DNA of 13,274 nt, from the NCBI GenBank assembly GCA_048886645.1, contig JBHLKN010000054.1, positions 1 through 13,274 of the forward strand. The letters are read 5' to 3'. How positions within the stretch are numbered: position 1 is the first letter of the stretch; every line of letters starts with the position of its first letter. The DNA is from Wukongarchaeum sp048886645. Lineage in GTDB: Archaea > Asgardarchaeota > Wukongarchaeia > Wukongarchaeales > Wukongarchaeaceae. The notes beneath the pieces were generated by a model. That model was not told the DNA's origin and ran no database searches. It saw only the letters and a program-made list of their open reading frames with translations. The translations under genes were made by a program, and so were the position numbers. Of the stretch, positions 6,436-13,258 are shown one piece after another.

Positions 6436-8628
6436 GTGGTAAAAGAGGCTCAATTAAGGGTAGCCGAAGCAAAACAAAGAGATGTTGGTCGAGGAAAAAT
6501 CCGGCTTGATAGCTTATCCATGCGGACTATAGGTGTTACAACGGGAGATGTTGTCGAAATCAGAGGGAAAAAAGTCACCGCAGCCATCGCTTGGCCTGCT
6601 TACCCCGAAGATCAAGGAGGCGGAATTTGCAGGATGGATGGCATAATAAGGCGTAACTCCGGTGTTTCCCTCGGAGACAAAATTTTCGTAAGAAAAGCTG
6701 ACGTAAAAGCTGCTCAAAACGTCACCCTCGCTCCAAGCCAATACTCAGTATCCATAGACCTTGGCTTTGAAAATTTCGTGAAACGCAAACTCTTAGGCTT
6801 TCCAGTAACCCGAGGCGACCAAGTCCTCATACCCATTCTCGGTAGAGCTATACCCTTCGTGGTTACCGCCGGATTCCCAAGAGGAATAATCCTAATAACC
6901 GAAACAACCCAGTTAAAAGTCACAGATAAACCTGTCCCAGAGGCAGGGGTAAAAGCAGCCCGTGTAACCTATGAAGACATAGGAGGGCTTGACGAAGAAA
7001 TACAAAGAGTAAGGGAGATGATTGAACTACCCTTACGCCACCCAGAACTCTTCACAAGGCTTGGAATCGATCCGCCAAAAGGCGTCCTCCTCCACGGTCC
7101 TCCGGGTTGCGGTAAAACTCTCATAGCTAAAGCTGTGGCCAATGAGAGTGAAGCCCACTTCATATCCATAAACGGGCCAGAAATTATGAGCAAGTTTTAC
7201 GGCGAATCAGAACAACGTCTCAGGCAAATCTTTAAAGAAGCTGAAGAAAACTCTCCAACCATAATCTTCATAGATGAAATAGACGCCATAGCTCCAAAAA
7301 GAGAAGAAGTTACAGGAGAGGTGGAAAGAAGAGTTGTAGCCCAACTTCTCGCCCTTATGGATGGATTAGTTTCAAGAAAACAAGTTATAGTAATAGGGGC
7401 AACAAACCGTCCAAACGCTGTAGACCCTGCATTAAGACGTCCTGGTCGTTTTGACAGAGAGATAGAGATTGGGGTGCCTGATAGAAAAGGCCGTTTAGAG
7501 GTCCTTCACATACACACAAGGGGCATGCCCCTATCAACCGACGTAGACCTAGAAAAAGTCTCAGACATGTGCCACGGCTTCGTGGGAGCAGATATAGCAG
7601 CCCTAGCCCGGGAAGCCGCGATGAAAGCCCTTAGAAGATACCTCCCAGAGATAAACCTTGACGATGAAGTAATACCCCAAGAAATCCTTGAAAAAATGGA
7701 AGTAAACATGGAAGACTTCCTCGGTGCAATGCATGAAGTTCAACCCTCAGCCATACGGGAAGTCCTAATAGAGATACCATCAATAACATGGGACGACATA
7801 GGAGGATTAGAAGAAGCAAAACAACGACTAATAGAAGTTATAGAGTGGCCTCTAAAACATAGGGAAGCTTTTACAAGACTAGGAATAGATCCTCCGAAAG
7901 GCATCATCCTCTACGGTCCACCTGGTTGCGGGAAAACACTCCTCGCTAAAGCCGTAGCCCATGAAAGCGAAGCAAACTTTATCGCAGTAAAAGGCCCTGA
8001 AGTCCTTTCAAAATGGGTAGGCGAGTCAGAAAAAGCAATAAGAGAAGTCTTCAGAAAAGCAAGAACAGCCGCTCCATGCATCATATTCTTCGACGAAATA
8101 GACGCTATAGCCCCCCAAAGAGGTAGCGATTTCGGAGATTCAAGGGTTACCGAAAGAGTGATAAGCCAGCTTCTCACCGAGCTTGACGGTGTTGAAATCC
8201 TCAGAGACGTAGTGGTACTCGCTGCGACTAACGTGCCTTGGCTTGTCGACAGAGCTCTTCTACGTCATGGAAGAATGGACCGTTTCATTCGTGTGAAAGC
8301 GCCAAATCTCGAAGGAAAGCTTGAAATTCTTAAAATTTACACGCAAAAAATGCCTCTTGCAGGAGATGTTAATTTAGAAAAGATAGCGGTGGAGAGCGAA
8401 GGGTTTTCAGGAGCAGACCTTGAAGCCATTGCGAAAGAAGCAGGAATTCTCGCCCTAAGGGAAGACATCAACATTAAAGAGGTGCGAATGGACCACTTCG
8501 AAGAATCAATGAAGTATGTGCATTCATCAATAACTGAAGAGATTGAGAAACGATACGAAGATTTCGAAGAGTCTTCAAAACGAAAAATTGCCCCCATACA
8601 GCTAGGGTACACCAAGAGTTACGTCTAA
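6436..8628 (+). CDS. cdc48: Cdc48/VAT (p97-like) AAA ATPase
   Basis: This 730-residue hexameric protein unfoldase belongs to the Cdc48/p97/VAT family. The N-domain (1-170: L-R-V-A-E-A at 7-12, R-M-D-G near 66-69, R-x-N-S-G-V near 73-77) is a double-psi barrel plus a second lobe for adaptor and substrate binding. D1 has Walker A GPPGCGKT (221-228), Walker B I-I-F-I-D-E-I-D-A-I-A-P (276-287), sensor G-A-T-N (321-324) and R-R-P-G-R-F-D-R (334-341). D2 has GPPGCGKT (494-501), F-F-D-E-I-D-A-I-A-P (551-560), A-A-T-N (596-599), and an altered second region of homology R-H-G-R-M-D-R (610-616) instead of R-P-G-R-F-D-R. Both G-A-D segments of the small subdomains are present. The tail ends in S-Y-V, close to the HbYX tail with which archaeal unfoldases dock on the 20S proteasome. 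The GTG start is supported by GGAGGT 9 bases upstream. Confidence 0.95.
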   Translation: MVKEAQLRVAEAKQRDVGRGKIRLDSLSMRTIGVTTGDVVEIRGKKVTAAIAWPAYPEDQGGGICRMDGIIRRNSGVSLGDKIFVRKADVKAAQNVTLAPSQYSVSIDLGFENFVKRKLLGFPVTRGDQVLIPILGRAIPFVVTAGFPRGIILITETTQLKVTDKPVPEAGVKAARVTYEDIGGLDEEIQRVREMIELPLRHPELFTRLGIDPPKGVLLHGPPGCGKTLIAKAVANESEAHFISINGPEIMSKFYGESEQRLRQIFKEAEENSPTIIFIDEIDAIAPKREEVTGEVERRVVAQLLALMDGLVSRKQVIVIGATNRPNAVDPALRRPGRFDREIEIGVPDRKGRLEVLHIHTRGMPLSTDVDLEKVSDMCHGFVGADIAALAREAAMKALRRYLPEINLDDEVIPQEILEKMEVNMEDFLGAMHEVQPSAIREVLIEIPSITWDDIGGLEEAKQRLIEVIEWPLKHREAFTRLGIDPPKGIILYGPPGCGKTLLAKAVAHESEANFIAVKGPEVLSKWVGESEKAIREVFRKARTAAPCIIFFDEIDAIAPQRGSDFGDSRVTERVISQLLTELDGVEILRDVVVLAATNVPWLVDRALLRHGRMDRFIRVKAPNLEGKLEILKIYTQKMPLAGDVNLEKIAVESEGFSGADLEAIAKEAGILALREDINIKEVRMDHFEESMKYVHSSITEEIEKRYEDFEESSKRKIAPIQLGYTKSYV

Positions 8629-8754
8629 AGCTTAAAAAACATTAAATAATAAAAGAGTAAAAAAGAAGAATGGCAAGAAAGAGGGTTGGCGATAAACTAT
8701 TACCCCCTCATTTTTATAAAATTCAATAATCTTATAAAAAACGGTTATGTTCTT

Positions 8755-8792
8755 AGTTGTTTACCTTTTTTTTCTCTGTAATTTTTCCTTTG
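8755..8792 (+). terminator. T-rich terminator region after cdc48
   Basis: An uninterrupted run of eight T (8766-8773) lies between other T-rich stretches about 140 bases after the cdc48 stop. Oligo-T tracts are the main archaeal termination signal. No stable hairpin is needed and none is obvious. Confidence 0.4.
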
Positions 8793-8832
8793 TCGCTTTT
8801 AAACGTTAAAATTGGAGAATTGTTCCCTAACG

Positions 8833-8846
8833 AAATTATATAAAAG
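8833..8846 (+). promoter_or_regulatory. TATA box for the small winged-helix gene
   Basis: AAATTATATAAAAG is a near-consensus archaeal box A. Its spacing puts the transcript start near 8866, about ten bases before GTG 8877, so the message is leaderless or nearly so. The AGGGGGA at 8850-8857 would fall upstream of the transcript start. Confidence 0.6.
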
Positions 8847-8876
8847 TAAAAGGGGGACCTTTAAACAAACCGTTAT

Positions 8877-9167
8877 GTGGGCAAAACGCCTAGGATTGGT
8901 GGTGATAAATTTTTGACAACATGGCGTGAGACTCCGCTAAGACAGGAAGTAATAGATGTTTTACAGGAAAGACGTGGTACCATGGGGGAAAATGACCTTA
9001 TAAGGGTCCTTACAAGCAGAAATAAAGAGATCAGTGGAGCCGACATAAATACTACCCTCCTATCCTTAGAGATCGAGGGAAAAATACACGTGGAATACAT
9101 GGGAAAAAATGAAAGAAAAATCGAGATCCTTGAAAAAGCCGAACTTCTACAAGTAGGCGAAGATTAA
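8877..9167 (+). CDS. Small winged-helix DNA-binding protein, function unknown
   Basis: This 96-residue protein is not recognised as a named family. Its shape is a winged helix: a helix at about 19-33 (P-L-R-Q-E-V-I-D-V-L-Q), a second at 37-48 (G-E-N-D-L-I-R-V-L-T), a recognition helix at 53-68 (S-G-A-D-I-N-T-T-L-L-S-L-E-I-E-G-K), then a wing I-H-V-E-Y-M-G-K-N-E-R-K-I-E-I. It has no cysteines, no membrane segment and no ligand domain, so it is probably a basal or nucleoid-type DNA-binding protein or a short regulator. The start is GTG. An ATG two bases upstream is in another frame and meets a stop after 13 codons. It is monocistronic between its own promoter and a T-rich region (about 9182-9228). 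Confidence 0.7.
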   Translation: MGKTPRIGGDKFLTTWRETPLRQEVIDVLQERRGTMGENDLIRVLTSRNKEISGADINTTLLSLEIEGKIHVEYMGKNERKIEILEKAELLQVGED

Positions 9168-9181
9168 AAGATTCAGAGTCG

Positions 9182-9228
9182 GATTTTTCCCTTATCCACC
9201 TGCTATTTTTATAGATACAGCCTATTTT
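9182..9228 (+). terminator. T-rich termination region after the winged-helix gene
   Basis: Three T runs (9183-9187, about 9207-9211 and about 9224-9229) follow within 65 bases of the stop codon. That is typical of archaeal oligo-T termination. No conserved hairpin is visible. Confidence 0.3.
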
Positions 9229-9301
9229 TTACCATTGTAAAATAAAGTTAAATCTGCCAAAAGTTTACGTTTTTCTACTCTAAATAGTTGACAAATTATC
9301 A

Positions 9302-9328
9302 AATAATAAATATTTTATATTTATTATT
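9302..9328. repeat. Perfect 11-bp AT-only inverted repeat upstream of the thioredoxin-fold gene
   Basis: AATAATAAATA (9302-9312) and TATTTATTATT (9318-9328) are exact inverted copies around TTTTA. The repeat ends 43 bases before the ATG at 9372, so it covers the expected promoter position. It may be a symmetric operator overlapping box A or simply a very AT-rich promoter. Confidence 0.6.
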
Positions 9329-9371
9329 CATTTTCTGTGATGCTGTAAATTAAAAAAGAGATGAAAAAATC

Positions 9372-9659
9372 ATGAAACCAGAAGATAAACTACCAGGAGA
9401 TTTGGTTGAGTTTATGGGTACTGAATGTACAATATGTGAAGAGATGGAACCTTTGGTTCAAAGATTAATGGATGAAGAAGGTGTTAAAATTCATAAGTTA
9501 GAAATTTGGCATAACCAAGAAAACGCCAATTTATTTATGGAAATTGATCAAGGCACTTGTGGTGGAATACCGTTTTTCTATAACAGAAAAACAGGTAAAT
9601 GGATTTGCGGTAAAACCAGCTATGAGAAGTTTAAAAAGTGGGCCTTAGGAGAAAAATAA
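9372..9659 (+). CDS. Small thioredoxin/glutaredoxin-fold protein with CxxC motif
   Basis: This 95-residue protein has a thioredoxin fold. The N-terminal strand V-E-F-M-G is followed by C19-T-I-C22 at the start of a helix (C-E-E-M-E-P-L-V), then the strand H-K-L-E-I-W, and the cis-proline loop G-G-I-P67-F-F-Y facing the active site. Thiol-disulfide exchange is the expected activity. The CTIC pair and the absence of the W-C-G-P-C sequence put it nearer glutaredoxin-like or archaeal redox proteins than classical thioredoxin. Two more cysteines, C63 directly before the cis-Pro loop and C79, could form a second disulfide or a metal site. There is no signal peptide, so it is probably cytosolic. The start is ATG 9372. 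It has its own promoter region with an inverted repeat, and the E1 alpha operon follows after about 190 bases. Confidence 0.82.
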   Translation: MKPEDKLPGDLVEFMGTECTICEEMEPLVQRLMDEEGVKIHKLEIWHNQENANLFMEIDQGTCGGIPFFYNRKTGKWICGKTSYEKFKKWALGEK

Positions 9660-9718
9660 GAAAAGCATTCCCCTATTGTCTTTCTTTTTCTAAAGTTGTG
9701 AATAACCTCTCTAGATGT

Positions 9719-9728
9719 AAATTATAAG
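9719..9728 (+). promoter_or_regulatory. Candidate TATA box of the 2-oxoacid dehydrogenase operon
   Basis: AAATTATAAG lies just outside the 92-bp duplicated unit. It predicts a transcript start near 9750, inside the first copy of the repeat. Before the duplication it would have given an almost leaderless E1 alpha message; now the leader is about 92 bases longer. Confidence 0.42.
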
Positions 9729-9919
9729 TAACATATTTTTTGAGGTGTTTTAAATTTGGGAGTAATAGGTGTTTTTAATCCTCTTAAAGAGGAAATGTTT
9801 CAGATTCTAGACAAAGATGGTAACATATTTTTTGAGGTGTTTTAAATTTGGGAGTAATAGGTGTTTTTAATCCTCTTAAAGAGGAAATGTTTCAGATTCT
9901 AGACAAAGATGGTAACATA
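9728..9919 (+). repeat. Exact 92-bp tandem duplication covering the E1 alpha translation start
   Basis: Copy 1 is 9728-9819 and copy 2 is 9820-9911. They are identical base for base, and the first 8 bases of the unit (GTAACATA) recur at 9912-9919. Each copy carries GAGGTG, a TTG start 8 bases later, and the first codons of E1 alpha. The period is not a multiple of three, so the first copy cannot be read through into the second. The absence of any difference points to a very recent event or an assembly artefact. Confidence 0.95.
9756..9845 (+). other. 29-codon leader ORF created by the duplication (truncated copy of the E1 alpha N-terminus)
   Basis: TTG 9756, preceded by GAGGTG (9742-9747), opens a frame whose first 24 residues equal the E1 alpha N-terminus. 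It then reads F-F-E-V-F and stops at TAA 9843-9845, two bases before the E1 alpha TTG at 9848. If translated it could couple re-initiation at E1 alpha. It is best seen as a broken 5' copy rather than a gene in its own right. Confidence 0.5.
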
Positions 9920-10933
9920 GTTAAAGAGGAATACGAGCCTAAATTAACCGATGAAGAATTAAAGAAAATATACAAGTTCATGGTTCTTACAAGAGCAGCC
10001 GATGATAAAGCTTTCAAATTACAACGCCAAGGAAGGATAGGAACATACGCTCAGTCAAAAGGGCAGGAAGCTACTCAGATAGGGATAGCTCACGCCATGG
10101 AAAAAGAAGACTGGTTCTTTCCCTATTTTCGCGACCTCGGTATTCACCTTATGAGAGGATGGCCCCTAAACGATCATTACCTCTACTGGATGGGCAATGA
10201 GAAGGGTCAAAGACTTCCTGATGACGTTAACAATTTCACCATATCGGTTCCTGTTGGTACTCAAGTTCCTCACGCAGCTGGTGCAGCTTGGGCAGCAAAG
10301 ATAAAAGGCGATAAGATAGCTGTCCTGACTACATTCGGCGACGGCGGTACTTCTGAGGGTGACTTTCATGAGGGGTTAAACTTTGCTGGAGTTTTTCAAC
10401 TGCCAGTTGTTTTCGTTTGTCAAAACAATCAGTATGCTATCTCTGTCCCTAGGAAAAGGCAGTCAGCTTCAAAGACTCTTGCTCAAAAAGCGATAGCTTA
10501 TGGGTTCGATGGAATATTGCTAGATGGAAACGATGTTCTTGCAGTCTATGTAGCGGTTAAGGAGGCTCTGGACAAGGCTAGAAACGGCGGAGGACCTACA
10601 CTAATAGAATCGTATACCTACAGAATGACTGATCATACGACTTCAGATGATGCGTCAAGGTATCGTACAGAAGAAGAGGTAAAAGAGTGGGAAGAAAAGG
10701 ATCCCATAAAGAGATTCCAGATATACCTTAAGAATAAGGGGATTTGGGACGAAAAGTTCGAAGAAGAAGTGCAGAAGGAACTTACTGAACTTGTGGATAA
10801 AGCAGTCAAGGATGCAGAAGCGGTGCCAATACCAGAACCGGAAGAGATTTTCAAATACACCTACGCTGAAATGCCTTGGAACCTTGAGGAACAGCTTGAA
10901 GATTTAAAGGAATTCTTGAAGGAGGAGGAATGA
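9848..10933 (+). CDS. pdhA: 2-oxoacid (pyruvate or branched-chain) dehydrogenase E1 component, alpha subunit
   Basis: This 361-residue subunit forms the thiamine-diphosphate-dependent decarboxylase with the beta subunit. It has the ThDP motif G164-D-G-G-T-S-E-G ending in N193-N194, the family segment R-Q-G-R-I-G-T-Y-A-x-S-x-G-Q-E-A (60-75), and the conserved loop Y258-R-x3-H263-T-T-x-D-D (258-268), the region phosphorylated in mitochondrial enzymes. Its length is typical. I use TTG 9848 because GAGGTG lies 8 bases before it. ATG 9887 (residue 14), preceded by GAGGAA, is a real alternative that keeps F-Q-I-L-D, where many homologues align. The last codon overlaps the E1 beta start in ATGA, so the two are translationally coupled. 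Whether the substrate is pyruvate, a branched-chain 2-oxoacid or acetoin cannot be read from the sequence, so the symbol is provisional. Confidence 0.9.
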   Translation: MGVIGVFNPLKEEMFQILDKDGNIVKEEYEPKLTDEELKKIYKFMVLTRAADDKAFKLQRQGRIGTYAQSKGQEATQIGIAHAMEKEDWFFPYFRDLGIHLMRGWPLNDHYLYWMGNEKGQRLPDDVNNFTISVPVGTQVPHAAGAAWAAKIKGDKIAVLTTFGDGGTSEGDFHEGLNFAGVFQLPVVFVCQNNQYAISVPRKRQSASKTLAQKAIAYGFDGILLDGNDVLAVYVAVKEALDKARNGGGPTLIESYTYRMTDHTTSDDASRYRTEEEVKEWEEKDPIKRFQIYLKNKGIWDEKFEEEVQKELTELVDKAVKDAEAVPIPEPEEIFKYTYAEMPWNLEEQLEDLKEFLKEEE

Positions 10934-11913
10934 AAGTGGCAAAGTTGACAATTGTAGAGGCATTAAATCTGGCTTTAAGGGAAGAAATGGAAAGAGATGA
11001 GCACGTAGTCATCTTAGGTGAAGATGTTGGGAGAGACGGAGGCGTTTTCAGGGTAACTGATGGACTCTATGAAAAATTTGGCGAGAACAGGGTTATAGAT
11101 ACACCCCTTGCAGAATCAGGGATCGTGGGCACCGCTATAGGTATGGCGGTTTACGGTTTAAAACCCATTGCCGAGATACAGTTCATGGGTTTCATGCCTC
11201 TGGGATACCATCAGATAATTCTCCACGCTGCTAGGATAAGGAACCGCTCAAGAGGAAGGTTTACTGTACCATTAGTTGTACGTATGCCTTACTGTGGAGG
11301 AATAAAAGCTCTAGAACATCACTCTGAAAGTATAGAATCATTATTCGTTCATATTCCTGGCCTGAAGACAGTTATTCCTGCATCCCCCTATGATGCCAAA
11401 GGGCTTTTGCTCTCTTCGATAAGGGACCCTGACCCTGTGATATTCCTAGAGCCAAAAAGAATATACAGAGCTATAAGAGAAGAAGTTCCTGAAGGCGATT
11501 ATACAGTACCCCTCGGAAAGGCCAAAATAGTTCAAGAAGGAGATGACATCACCCTCATAGCTTGGGGAGCTATGGTGAGAACATGTCAAAGAGCTGCAGA
11601 ACTAGCTAAAGAAAAGAACATAAGCGCAGAAATAATAGATCTCCGAACAGTACAGCCCATAGACGCAGAAGTCATAATTAAATCAGTTGAAAAAACCGGT
11701 AAAGTCTTAGTGGTTCACGAAGCTCCAAAAACCCTCGGTGTTGGAGCAGAAATCGTAGCCTTAATAAACGAAAAAGCTTTATTGTCCCTAGAAGCCCCCG
11801 TAGAAAGAGTGACTGGTTTTGATATCACTGTTCCATTACCGAAAACCGAACACTGGTATATTCCAAGTGAAAAAAGAGTTTTGAGGGGAATCCAAAAAGT
11901 GGTGAGTTTTTGA
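10930..11913 (+). CDS. pdhB: 2-oxoacid dehydrogenase E1 component, beta subunit
   Basis: This 327-residue transketolase-like subunit completes the ThDP site at the alpha/beta interface. Diagnostic blocks are L-G-E-D-V-G-x-D-G-G-V-F-R-V-T (29-43), R-V-I-D-T-P-L-A-E62-S-G-I-x-G-x-A-x-G-M-A, with E62 as the glutamate that activates the thiazolium ring, the Q-F-M region, and the C-terminal V-V-H-E-A with G-x-G-A-E-I. The usual H-S-Q-S-P-E appears here as H-H-S-E-S-I-E. The start ATG overlaps the alpha stop by four bases and is preceded by GGAGGAGG. E2 follows after 14 bp. The symbol is provisional, for the same substrate uncertainty as the alpha subunit. Confidence 0.92.
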   Translation: MKVAKLTIVEALNLALREEMERDEHVVILGEDVGRDGGVFRVTDGLYEKFGENRVIDTPLAESGIVGTAIGMAVYGLKPIAEIQFMGFMPLGYHQIILHAARIRNRSRGRFTVPLVVRMPYCGGIKALEHHSESIESLFVHIPGLKTVIPASPYDAKGLLLSSIRDPDPVIFLEPKRIYRAIREEVPEGDYTVPLGKAKIVQEGDDITLIAWGAMVRTCQRAAELAKEKNISAEIIDLRTVQPIDAEVIIKSVEKTGKVLVVHEAPKTLGVGAEIVALINEKALLSLEAPVERVTGFDITVPLPKTEHWYIPSEKRVLRGIQKVVSF

Positions 11914-11927
11914 GGAGGATATGAAAA

Positions 11928-13193
11928 ATGGTGAACGAATTCAAATTTCCAGACGTTGGCGAAGGGATAGAAGAAGGCGAAGTAAAAAACTGGCTAATAA
12001 AAGAAGGAGAAAACGTCAAAGAAGACCAAGCCTTAGTTGAAGTTGAAACCGATAAAGCCGTGGTAGAACTACCATCACCGTATTCAGGAACCGTGGCAAA
12101 ACTCCATTTTAAGGAGGGAGACATCGTAAAAGTTGGAGAAGTTCTGATAACCATAGCAGAACCTGGCGAAGAGGTTAAAGTACCAGAAATGAAACCTGCC
12201 GCCGTAGCCGTAGTAGGAGAACTAGAAGAAGCCCCCCCAGAAGAAGAGGTAAAAGTTGAAAAACCAGCCGTAGAAACAAAAGTTGTAAAACCGACTGAGA
12301 AGAAGATTCTTGCTACTCCTGCTGTGAGAAAACTCGCCAAAGACCTTGGAGTTGACCTTGCCCTAGTTGAGGGTACAGGCCCCGAAGGACGTATAACAAA
12401 AGAAGATGTAGAAGCGTTTTCGAAGAAACCGAAAGTTGAAAAACCAGTAGCCGTCAAGATAACACGCAAAGCAGGCCTGACTTACGACATGTATGGTCAC
12501 ATACAAAGAGTACCATTTAAAGGAATTAGAAGAGCTACTGCAAAAAAGATGACAGAATCTTGGGCAAAAGTTCCCCATGTTACGCACGCAGACGAAGCCG
12601 ATGTAACTGAACTGGTAAAAATTCGGCAAAAAGAGAAAGCCAACGCCCTAGAGAAAGGCATTAAGTTAACCTATCTACCCTTCATAGTTAAGGCAGTAAT
12701 AGCTGCATTAAAAGAACACCCATATGTCAACTCTACAATAGACGAAGAAACACAAGAGATAGTTCTAAAACAATACTACAACATAGGCATCGCCGTAGAC
12801 ACTGAAGAAGGTCTCATGGTACCCGTTGTAAAAATAGCAGACAAAAAAAGCTTACTAAAGATCGCCGAAGAAATCCAAAATTTAGCCGAACTAGCAGCAA
12901 CAAGAAAGATAGACCTAGCAGATTTGAAAGGAGGAACCTTCACGATAACCAACATAGGAGTAATCGGAGGCACATACGCCACACCCATAGTAAACTATCC
13001 AGAAGCAGCCATCCTAGGTGTTGGAAAGATACATGACAAACCTGTAGTAAAAGATGGAGAAATAGTAATCAGAAAAATACTGGGATTATCACTTTCCTTT
13101 AATCATAACATATTTGATGGAGCAGAAGCTGCAAGGTTCATGAACGACGTGATCAAATACCTAGAAGATCCTTACTGGATGCTGATAGAGTAG
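11928..13193 (+). CDS. pdhC: Dihydrolipoamide acyltransferase (E2) of the 2-oxoacid dehydrogenase complex
   Basis: The 421-residue core subunit transfers the acyl group from lipoamide to CoA. A lipoyl domain (1-80) has the lipoylation site E-T-D-K43-A. An acidic, Pro/Val/Lys-rich linker (about 84-124) leads to the peripheral subunit-binding domain (127-164: A-T-P-A-V-R-K-L-A, G-T-G-P-E-G-R-I-T-K-E-D-V). A second linker leads to the catalytic domain (about 192-421). The catalytic motif reads F-N-H393-N-I-F-D397-G: His and Asp are kept, but the usual Asp-His-Arg triplet is Asn-His-Asn. One lipoyl domain is typical of archaeal and Gram-positive forms. The start ATG 11928 has GAGGAGG (11912-11918) 9 bases upstream. 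An ATG at 11921 is out of frame. No E3 (dihydrolipoamide dehydrogenase) gene follows within the remaining 81 bases. Confidence 0.93.
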   Translation: MVNEFKFPDVGEGIEEGEVKNWLIKEGENVKEDQALVEVETDKAVVELPSPYSGTVAKLHFKEGDIVKVGEVLITIAEPGEEVKVPEMKPAAVAVVGELEEAPPEEEVKVEKPAVETKVVKPTEKKILATPAVRKLAKDLGVDLALVEGTGPEGRITKEDVEAFSKKPKVEKPVAVKITRKAGLTYDMYGHIQRVPFKGIRRATAKKMTESWAKVPHVTHADEADVTELVKIRQKEKANALEKGIKLTYLPFIVKAVIAALKEHPYVNSTIDEETQEIVLKQYYNIGIAVDTEEGLMVPVVKIADKKSLLKIAEEIQNLAELAATRKIDLADLKGGTFTITNIGVIGGTYATPIVNYPEAAILGVGKIHDKPVVKDGEIVIRKILGLSLSFNHNIFDGAEAARFMNDVIKYLEDPYWMLIE

Positions 13194-13201
13194 CAATATT
13201 G

Positions 13202-13258
13202 GCTTTTATTTTGTTCCCCTATCCCTTTTTCTAATTCTCTATTCCACATTTTCTTATT
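13202..13258 (+). terminator. T-rich terminator region after the E1/E2 operon
   Basis: Several oligo-T tracts follow the E2 stop within 65 bases (near 13205, 13226 and 13251), with few G residues. That fits archaeal termination, though an unseen E3 gene further right could still be read through to. Confidence 0.35.

Noticed and set aside
9780..9794. Quasi-palindrome TCCTCTTAAAGAGGA as a regulatory hairpin
   Set aside because: With a single central base it cannot form a hairpin of useful stability. It lies in coding sequence and is repeated only because of the 92-bp duplication.
11825..12469. Open frame of 214 codons on the minus strand antisense to E1 beta/E2
   Set aside because: The product is a low-complexity Ser/Thr/Phe-rich sequence produced by the Glu/Val/Lys-rich coding of E2 on the other strand. 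It has no RBS or domain.
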